Positions 56,090 through 64,000 of a DNA stretch of 64,000 nucleotides are shown one piece after another. The DNA lies in contig NC_134147.1 of the NCBI RefSeq assembly GCF_033958435.1, positions 48,788,001 to 48,852,000 on the forward strand, written 5' to 3'. Origin of the DNA: Carettochelys insculpta. Its lineage: Eukaryota > Chordata > Testudines > Carettochelyidae. Made by a program: the position numbers and the translations under genes. Below the pieces are notes generated by a model. It saw only the letters and a program-made list of their open reading frames with translations. It ran no database searches and was not told the DNA's origin. How positions within the stretch are numbered: the stretch's first letter is position 1; every line of letters starts with the position of its first letter.

Positions 56090-58355
56090 TAAGGATCTGG
56101 CTGCATGTGCACTCTACAACAGAGATGATCAGGTACTAAATCTCACGGAGTTTTCTGAAAGATTTGAAACTGGAGTTTTTAATAGTACAAAGCAGAGGAA
56201 AGATGTTCATAGTATATGAAAAGTCACGAAAAGAGTACAAAGTAGCAAGTGGGAGGAGACCACAAAGCAAGCACAGAGTAAGACAAGGTGTAGGAGGAAA
56301 ACATGAGCTGAAATGTAGGTGAGGTTGTCATGAAGAGTCTTGAGATTGAGGAAGAGCAACTCATGCTTGATTCTGAAACACTAAGCCGTGAAACGATTTG
56401 AAAAAAGTTGACAGAAATATGGTTAGAGAAGCAGCAACATAGACATTTCTGAGTTAAGACAAGGGACATACAAAGTCTGGAGGGAGCCGAGACAGGAGGA
56501 CACTAGAGAGGAATTGAAGATGACAATGCAATCAAGGAAGTCACAATAACAGACAAATTAAGAGCATGAAAATACTTCAAGATGCGTAAAATATTAAAAA
56601 ACTGTCATCTATGAAACCAGAAGGCATATGCTGCCAAGTGAACCCTGAAGCATTTCTCAGGTGATCAGTGTCACTGGTAATTTCTATGGTCATTTTCCCA
56701 CATTTCCATTTAGAATGGTCTCCTTCCTACAGGGCACCCAGCCATTTCTTTCTCCTTTCAGTCTCGCCTGAACAGCCGCTTTGGCTTCCTTCCCACAAGT
56801 ACTACTCAACTCTTGCTCTCATGCCTCATTCTCATTAGCTAACTGAACTCCCAGTACATCAGAAATACAAGACATTAAACTAAAAGACAGGTGCTTTTAA
56901 AAATCTCCAAGTAACTTAGGAGATAGAGCTTCTATTGCCACAGGACTCCTCATGGTTTTTACCCTTTGCAAACTGAATCCCAGAGAAACAACTGTTTTAA
57001 TCCTTTTTTCAGCTGCTCTTTAACACCTAGCAACCAAGTCATGTTTTGTCAAGTGTGTTTTATTTTGTTAATAAAAATCACCCTTTTAAGACCCTGAACT
57101 GACTCCTGTGTCCTAGCAGTTGAGAGATTCTGGGTGCCCGTGCCTAAGACTGTAAAGGAAAAATACCATGAAAAGAAAGTTCTCAAGCTCGCTTCAGATG
57201 GAAGGTTAAAAGAGCTTGAGAGTACTCCACAGAAAGGAATTCCCAAGTGCACCTTTCCTGGGTTCTCCAAGGGGTTTTTGCATTTAAGTGGGGGCAGCAG
57301 TAATAATCCAAGGCCAGGGAATGTGTTACCTTAGGGAATTTTTAAGGTAAGTCTTTAGTGGCAAGATCTCTTCCAGACCCCGACCTTTTGCACTAGAAGT
57401 GACAGAATGGGAAGCAGCCTTGACAGCTTCGGAAAATGAGATCCTAATATTTCAGGAGCCAGAGGAGTCTTCTTGATCTATAAACTACCAACATACAGCA
57501 CTGACTCTTCAGAAACACAGGATGGACCTCTATAATCTAGATTTCCCTCATCGGGCATCCATAGGTATTCCAGGGCTGGAATATTCATGGTGAAAAGCCA
57601 GAGCCCCATACCTAGCAGCTCCTCCCGAAGTTCTTTCTAGAAGGGTGTGGAAGTGAAACAAGTAGCTTATTTGTGATGTTCAAGCTCAGAAAGGGAGAAG
57701 GAAGAGTGAGAATATGGGGTGCTCAGAGGAAAGACAGTATGGCTGCAGAACCCCATAGCTGGAGACCAAGAGCACAGCCCTGGGAGAGGGGTGGGAGGCA
57801 CTGGAAGTGTACCCTGCCGGCTGATGTTGCTGATTGGAAATTCAGCCTACTGGCTGGGGAAGAGGCATGGTGGCTGCAGATCCCTGTCAGGGAACAGCCC
57901 TCTGGTTGAGCCCCACAAAGTGCTCCCTCCTTCCCTGTTCAATCAATGCCAGCCCCCTGCTGCTGCTGGAACTGAGACCCACAGCCAGTGGCAGCAAAGG
58001 GGTCAGAGACCCACACAGACATCCCCCGCATCCAGTAGATTACCTGATTTGAGACCAGTGAGGTCTCAAAGGTGCTAAACCAGGGAAGTTCAACTTGTAA
58101 TTAACAGTCTGAAAAATACAACCTACTTGAAACATTTTAAGAACCATTTTTAAATAAGAAACCTTGTTAATGTTTGACAAGATAGTTTAAAGGGTGAACA
58201 TTCTCTCACCTCACACAATTGTGAATTGCCAAATTTAAACAATAACATATTTCATGAAAGGGTAACAACCTACAGCTTTTCAACTTTAATTTCAACAAGT
58301 AAAAGAAAACTGAGAGTCAGAGGGTGCAGCATGAGTAGAATCTAAGCCACAATTA
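56090..58355. other. Mostly unassigned stretch
   Basis: Mixed A/T-rich DNA. A possible old LTR piece lies around 57050-57330 (AATAAAAATCACCCTTTT, then mixed DNA). The G/C-rich frames at 57673-58078 have no domain. Confidence 0.35.
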
Positions 58356-58363
58356 AACAAGTA

Positions 58364-58531
58364 GAGCAACGAAGGGTCCTGTGGCACCTTATAGACTAAC
58401 AGAAAAGTTTAGAGCATGAGCTTTCGTGAGTTAACTCACTTCTTCGGATGCGCAGATGAGTTAACTCACGAAAGCTCATGCTCTAAACTTTTCTGTTAGT
58501 CTATAAGGTGCCACAGGACCCTTCATTGCTC
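58364..58531. repeat. Near-perfect PLE-tail hairpin (75-bp arms)
   Basis: Arm 58364-58438 (GAGCAACGAAGGGTCCTGTG ... GAGTTAACTCA) is complementary to arm 58457-58531 (TGAGTTAACTCACGAAAGCT ... CCCTTCATTGCTC) with one mismatch seen and an 18-bp spacer. After the right arm the PLE tail continues (CAGACTAACACGGCTACCCC). Confidence 0.9.
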
Positions 58532-58599
58532 TACAGATCCAGACTAACACGGCTACCCCTCTGATAATTAAACAAGTAGTGTTAGGAGCAAAATATTTT

Positions 58600-59120
58600 T
58601 AAGAGCTTGTCAACACTACATCCCTAAGTCCACCTATGTTAAGTTGACTTACAGCCCCTGTACTAATTACTGCAGTGGCTAATGTTCACACTACCCTCCT
58701 TCCGTCAGCAGTGCATGCCTTCACCAACTAAAGAGGGGCACTGAGGGGAGGACTGGGGGCTGAGACCTCCACACAGATCCCAATGGGGAGCCCAGTTTTC
58801 AACTCCCCACTCCCAGTTAGGAGAAGCTGCCCAGGCTTCACGCCTTCCTGAGCAGGGAGCTTCCAGGAAGTAGACTGCCTTGGAGTGAGGAGTCAGGGGC
58901 AGCAGCTCCAGCAGGGAGTCTTGAAACTGGCACAGCAACCAATAGGCAAAGTAAGTAATGCAATGTCTACACAGTTGCTGTGTCACACTAACTACACTGA
59001 CATAAGGCCTATGCCACTTCCAAAGATGGAGTTATGTCAGTGTGACAGGGGATTTACATCAGTGGGACAAGGATGTAGCTCACCCACTGATACTATGGGT
59101 CAATATAAGCTGCCTTACAA
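58600..59120. mobile_element. MITE-like element, weak ends
   Basis: CTTGTCAACACTACATCCCT on the left and AAGGATGTAGCTCACCCACT on the right are roughly complementary. The CTATGTTAAGTTGACTTACA and GTCAGTGTGACAGGGG phrases are typical of turtle MITEs. Boundaries approximate. Confidence 0.4.
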
Positions 59121-59239
59121 TCAACCCAAGTGTGTCATGTAAAGTACATTTGAGTAAAATTTCACTATTATTAAAGAACTGTTTTATGGCAGTGCCAAAA
59201 AACCAGGATCAAAGCCTCATTGCTCTGAATGAATAAAAT

Positions 59240-61560
59240 AAGGCAACAGTACCCCCACTACAAAAAGACAGTATACAATATCCAATCATCCTAAATTTCT
59301 CAACACTGTCCCCCACTGGAACTCAATTATCTGTGCTAAGGGACTGAACTTTTGCCTTACCACAGAACCTGATACCTTACTAATATGTGGAAAGCCAGAA
59401 GAATTCTTCCACCATCCCTGCCTCAAAGAATTCTTTCACTTCAAGAACATCACTCAGTTACTGCTTCACCACCAACCCTAAGAAAAAAAATCTGACTGCA
59501 TGCTACAGAATGGAAACAATTGACTGAAATCCTTATCAATACCATACCCACCATAATCTCTACATCAGCACAAGGACAGCCAAACACTCCCTGAAATCTA
59601 ACCACCAGATAGTGATCAAACCAGATGACAAAAAGGGAAATGCTGTAGTCCTCAACCTTGCTAAAATTAATGAAACCATCGAACAACTCTTCAAAACCAT
59701 CTACTATAAAGAACACACAAAGTGTGTAGCCACATCCAAGCCACGATCCACAAACATGGAATCAACCGTGCAAATCCAATACTGAATGGAAAAGCCACGA
59801 AAGAAGCAGCAGACTCAAACGCTGCCCACAGAGCCTCATCGCTGCTGCTAACTACCACCTCTCCAGATGAAAAAGGGGCCATAAAAAAAAAAAAATCCAC
59901 AGACTTGCAGGCTTCAGTCACAGAAATAAATTTACCCCAATCCTTCCACAAACATATTCACAAGAAACTCTACAAATGCTTTCCCCACAAATCCACTCCA
60001 GGGACCTTGCAGATGCTTCCCAAGATACACAAACAAGAGAACCCAAGCAGACCCATCACATCTGTTTATGGCACTCATACTGCAAGAATGTTGGGACTCA
60101 CATAAACCATCCTCACACCACTAGCAGCCAGCTTCTGCCAGGACACACTGACTTCCTCCACAAACTCCGAAACATTAATAATCTCCCTTAGAACACTATG
60201 CTCACTGCCACAGATGTCAGTTCCCTATAAACTAACATGCCTAACAACCACAGCATAAAGACAATGGACAACCCTAAGACAGCCACCCCAAACACACTGA
60301 CAAATTTATCCATTTCCCTCTCACGTTGAACAAACACACACTTCGTCCAAACCATGCCAACAGCCAAGGGCAGGGTACTAGGACAGCTCTCCAATAGGCC
60401 AACCTTGTCACAAGGCCAGTTTGAAGAAGAATTTCTGAACAGACATACTACCAAACCAAAGTCATATCTGAGATACAAAGACATTTCATCCTTTGGGCAG
60501 ATATCTTAAACTGCTTCAGAGATTTCCATCACAACTTCAACCACCATTGCCCAGCTATTAAATTCTCAAAACACAAAACAGAATGGGAAGGAAGGGCTGT
60601 CATCAAGTCCCCTCCCCTCACGGTAGGACCAAACACTCAAACGTGCTTACAGTAGTGGGCAAGACATGGCCTGTGGGCTAAATCCAGCCTGCCAAACCTT
60701 TTAATCTGGCCCATGGCCCACCCCTGCACCAGGGAGCAGCCTTGCTCAATTCAGTGGCTGCTTCCTGTGGCTCTCTGCACATGGGAGGAGTGGCAACCAT
60801 TTCTTGAAATGCTCCCGCCCCACAAAATCTCTCAGCTCCTATTGAATGTAAACTAGCTAATGGGAGATGAGAGATATTCGTAGGGAAAGGGGCAGCGTAA
60901 CACAAATTTCTTAGCTCCCACTGGCTGGTTTCCACTGCCATAGAGGAATCGCTCCAGTGGGCTCCACAGACAACCCAATGGGTATTGCTAGGGTACATAC
61001 GTTCTGACAATCATGCACACAGAGGCACCTATTACAATGTGTGTGATCAATCACTCGAAGAAATTATTCCTGAACTCCCACTCCTGGCCTTCTAACAAAC
61101 CTCCAATCTCATCGTCAGAAGCAAAATCCCCCACAGATCAGGACACATCAACTCAAAGTGGCACCAGGTCCTGGCAGAATAGAAGCAAAACCTGCAAGCA
61201 TATTGCCATTACTACAATGATCAACACCCTCCACAATGCACTTTCAAGATCCATAGATCCTACACAGGCCCATCACAACATGTGTCGTGTACCTCATCTA
61301 GTGTACTAACTCCCTCAGCAACAACTATATGCATGAAATTAGACAGACAATCACTATACTTTTGAAGGAACTCACACAGGAAAATGATGGAACATGTTTC
61401 TCACTGTGGGTGAAGAAAATATGTACAGCACTTTCACTAGACAAGCTTGGAAACTTGTATTCATCACTCTGCTGGACAACAAAAATTACATACTGAAAAA
61501 ACAAACAGTGAATTTAGGGTTTATTTGATAAGTGTAACCCACTACCTGCTACCCACCCGA
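59240..61560 (+). mobile_element. Penelope-like element, family 2 (decayed, with nested hAT-like insert)
   Basis: Broken plus-strand frames follow the PLE order. GLNFCLTTEPDTLL and EEFFHHPCLKEFFHF lie near 59340-59450, and DEKGAIKKKKSTDLQASVTE near 59865. The RT entry MLPKIHKQENPSRPITS is at about 60015-60065, followed by FCQDTL and DFLHKL-like phrases. After the insert at 60650-61010, a GIY-YIG-region remnant (EIRQTI, LKELTQEND, RQAWKLVF) runs to about 61560, ending near TAACCCACTACC. PLEs prime at DNA ends with an RT of a lineage separate from LINEs. This copy is dead. Confidence 0.75.
60650..61010. mobile_element. hAT-like fragment nested in PLE family 2
   Basis: It begins CAGTAGTGGGCAAGACATGG followed by CCTGTGGGC, the same family as 48115-49126 (GGTGGGTAATCTGGCCTGTG). 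The interior shares CTCCCACTGGC(T/C)GGTTTCC. The right terminus is not clear, so boundaries are approximate. Confidence 0.5.
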
Positions 61561-61579
61561 CCCTCTTTTTATCCCAGTA

Positions 61580-61970
61580 CCAGAGGGGTAGCCGAGTTAG
61601 TCTGTATCTTCTAAAACAACAAGTCCTGTGGCATCTTACACACTAACATATTTTGGAGCATAAGCTTTGTGGGCAAACAACCACTTCACCTGATGCATGA
61701 GTTGGGGGTTCCAGAGGAGGGGTTTAACTATATTGACTTATGAAAAGGAGGGAGTCCCAGTCAAGAGGAGGGTCAGAGCTGACAAGGTCAATTCAGTCAC
61801 AGAGGATGTGGCCCATTATCAGCAGTTATGGTGAAGTTGTGAACATCAAGAGAGGAGAAACCAGGTCAATTCAGCCAGGGGGAGGTGGCCCATTATCAAT
61901 AGCTAATGTGGAGGTGTGAACATCAAGAGAGGAGAAACTCCTTTCGTAATTCGCCAGCCACTCCCAGACC
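61580..61970 (-). mobile_element. PLE family 1 tail and UTR, antisense arm of a composite
   Basis: From GTAGCCGAGTTAGTCTGTAT and GTCCTGTGGCATCTTACACA through GAGCATAAGCTTTGTGGGCA it follows the same order as 20722-21060. It includes two tandem UTR units of about 76-80 bp (TCAATTCAG ... GGCCCATTATCA ... GTGAACATCAAGAGAGGAGA). At about 61970 it joins the sense-oriented PLE segment head to head. Confidence 0.8.
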
Positions 61971-62435
61971 CAAGCTAAAATCTCTCCAGTGCATCATCAG
62001 TGATCTACAACCCACCCTGGACAATGTTCCCTCATACTCACAGACCTTGGGAGGCAGGCTGGTCCTCACCTACAGACAGCCTGCCAATCTTAAATTCTCA
62101 CCAGCAACTATAGACCGCAACACAGTAACTCTCAACCTGGAACCAACCCCTGCAACAAACCTCGCTGCCACCTCTGCTCACATATCTACACCAGTGATGA
62201 TATCACAGGATCTAACCACACCATCAGGGGCTCTTTCACCTGCACTTCTACTAATAACATACGCCATCATGTGCCAGAAATGCCCCACTGCAATATACAT
62301 TGGCCAAATTGGACAGTCTCTATGTAAAAGAATAAATGGACACACATCAGCTATCAGGAACAGTAACACACAAAAACCTGTAGAGCACTTCAATCTCCCT
62401 GGACACTCAACAACAGATTCAAAAGTAGCCATTCT

Positions 62436-62469
<34 letters not shown>

Positions 62470-62600
62470 CCACTTAAAAAAAAAGACTCCAGAAAGAAGC
62501 TGCAGAGCTGCAATTTATTTCCAAATCTGACACCATCAACCAAGGATCGACCAGAGACTGGGAGCAGCAGGCCAATTACAAAAGCAGTTTCTCCTCTCTT
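61971..62600 (+). pseudogene. PLE family 1 C-terminal region with GIY-YIG endonuclease
   Basis: The open frame runs through KLKSLQCIISDLQPTLDNV, SYSQTLGGRLVLTYRQPANL, ITYAIMCQKCP, AIYIGQIGQSLCKRINGHTS and KPVEHFNLPGHSTTDSKVAIL. It then hits a (CAA)n expansion giving 10 or more Gln, and ends with TPSTKDRPETGS. The GIY-YIG pair (here I-Y-I-G for the second part), the Arg of KRINGH, and the N-P-G-H of the His motif are visible. PLE endonucleases cut the target. The part is N-terminally incomplete because the RT of this family is absent, so it is a relic. Confidence 0.75.
62437..62470 (+). repeat. (CAA)n microsatellite inside the PLE frame
   Basis: About 11 CAA units. At the corresponding place the 20722-21320 copy has no such run, so it expanded after insertion or in this sub-lineage. 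Confidence 0.9.
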
Positions 62601-62935
62601 GGGGCTCATCTATACCACCCCCTCCTTCGAAAGAGGCATGTACACAAGCCTGATCGGTGAATAGCACTGAGGTGCTGTGCTGCATGCAGCACCTCATTTG
62701 CATAATTCTCATTGCACGTCCTTCCAAGATGCTAACTTCGAAGTGCTGGCAAGCAGTATAGCCACAGGCTCATCAAAGTACCCACTCTACTTCGAAGTTC
62801 CCTTACTCACCAAACACGAAAAAGAAAAACAAAGTAGACACCCTGCAGACCTCGCAATCTGCAAGAAATTAAGAATCTTGCAAAATGCCAATTTCTACCT
62901 ATGCTTCTTCAAAATCAGCTCAATCTAATTTTCAA
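62601..62935. mobile_element. MITE replacing the PLE 3' continuation
   Basis: The left GGGGCTCATCTATACCACCC and right TCAAGTGTAAACCAGGCCTT are inverted complements of the AGGCCTGGTTTACACTT type common in turtles. It carries CTTCGAAGT phrases. It begins exactly where the PLE UTR should continue. Confidence 0.6.
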
Positions 62936-63650
62936 GTGTAAACCAGGCCTTAGATGTGTGCTACTGTAAGATGAACTATGAGAGGCTTATGAGGAATAAA
63001 GTAAAAATAAACTGAGGCTTCATAACTACATTAGCCAGTATAAATTATGCATGGAATTATTCTCAATTATATATTTAACATCTACTATAAATACCATTTC
63101 TACACACAAAAATGCTTCCCTCTTACATATGTTCCTCGTGGCCATGTAAATCTTGCCAAAATTTAAAGCATCAAAAAATGAGCTGTCTTCCACCAACCAT
63201 TAACATGCATTCTGTTTCTGTGGAGCACCTAAATAATTAAAAATTGTACAAAGATACTATACGATTAATATGACCATGCAATGTGGGGTTGCACAAACAA
63301 AAAAAACTCTACTACTGCCATCTAACACATACTAATATACACACATCTGATTTTTAGATGATACAAGCATTAAGAAAACCATGAAACTCCATTACTGATT
63401 ACTATTCAACTTTTCTAAGACCAGATATGTCAGAAAAATACTACTTTCCAGGGAATTCACAGTTCGTTCACACATTAATATTTTGAAGATGCCTGCAATG
63501 TGCAGTCCTTAACTGGAATCAAGTTACAACTCCCACAGTGTAACACTGTGAATGCAAATACTGGATATCTGCACCTGTCAACTGCTTGGAAAGGCTTTCT
63601 AAAGGAAATCTTACTGAAAAATCAACAGTGTCTTTCAATAATGTAATATG
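62936..63650. other. A/T-rich stretch; weak exon-like segment at 63127-63182
   Basis: On the minus strand, 63127-63182 is open after one base as SFFDALNFGKIYMATRNI and is followed by donor GTAAGAG. The acceptor (GGTTGGTGGAAGACAG) is poor. Nothing else recognised. Confidence 0.2.
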
Positions 63651-63652
63651 AG

Positions 63653-64000
63653 GTGTGACAAAACCCCAGGCTTGTTCTGCTTCAGCACAGCACTTGTGGC
63701 ACTTTAGGTGATGCCTCAGAAGCTCTCCACACTTCTTTGCTCCGTCCCCTGTTCTCCCAGAGGCCTGGGTTACAGCATTACCAAGCCACTCTCATCATCA
63801 GCACAGTCAATTCCACAGCCACTAATGGAGGAGTCCCCTTCAACATGTTCAGTCACCTCCTACCCCCTAGGGTTGCCCTGGGGTGAGTGGGCAGTCTGGG
63901 AGGAACCAAGTCCCGCCCACACATTCCAGCACAGGGACCAGAAGGAGTTGCTATTAGAATGGTTTTCCTCCCTTGTCCCTCACAGCAGCTGCCTCTCTGG
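63653..64000 (+). mobile_element. Possible LTR or other G/C-rich repeat, cut by window end
   Basis: There is an abrupt rise in G/C content beginning TGTGACAAAACCCCAGGCTT. The style is like 10984-11560 and 21480-22566. No terminal motif can be checked because the window ends. Confidence 0.25.

Overview
The window is vertebrate, almost certainly turtle (Testudines). The evidence is the combination of repeats: a tRNA-derived SINE of the turtle Pol III (Cry) type at about 10765-10955, a CR1 LINE ending in TTCTTATG-type repeats, DIRS-type tyrosine-recombinase retrotransposons, two families of Penelope-like element (PLE), a Harbinger transposase remnant, and many short inverted-repeat DNA transposons. 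Nothing bacterial, and no CRISPR, rRNA or tRNA gene, was seen. About half of the window is recognisable mobile DNA.

Layout. 1-5466: decayed DIRS copy on the minus strand, with a hAT-like insert at 374-1115 and an internal deletion. 8050-12340: CR1 fragments, a minisatellite, a PLE palindrome, the Cry-type SINE and an LTR-like stretch. 12340-15930: Harbinger-derived region. 18180-19990: decayed non-LTR element on the minus strand. 20720-22566: PLE 3' part followed by an LTR-like unit. 25942-31893: nearly full-length DIRS on the minus strand, with inverted termini and an internal complementary region. 36385-41040: full-length CR1 on the plus strand with both ORFs open. 41557-44430: MITEs, a third DIRS fragment and an unclassified dispersed repeat. 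46480-54860: PLE tails, hAT-like and pogo-like elements. 55680-56090 and 58364-59120: MITEs and a near-perfect PLE hairpin. 59240-62600: two PLE families in a composite with a nested hAT-like element.

The only clearly intact protein genes are the two CR1 ORFs. ORF1 has a Cys4 finger, a short coiled coil and an SGNH esterase domain. ORF2 has an APE-type endonuclease and a reverse transcriptase. Together they form an autonomous retrotransposition unit whose catalytic residues are all present. The DIRS elements carry gag, RT/RNase H and tyrosine recombinase, all broken.

No host gene could be identified. Several short splice-site-flanked open segments on the minus strand (51600-51655, 47981-48037, 36270-36305, 33121-33180 and weaker ones) could be small exons of one host gene whose introns took up the transposons. 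Chance pseudoexons of this size are common, so these are hypotheses. All boundaries were read by eye.
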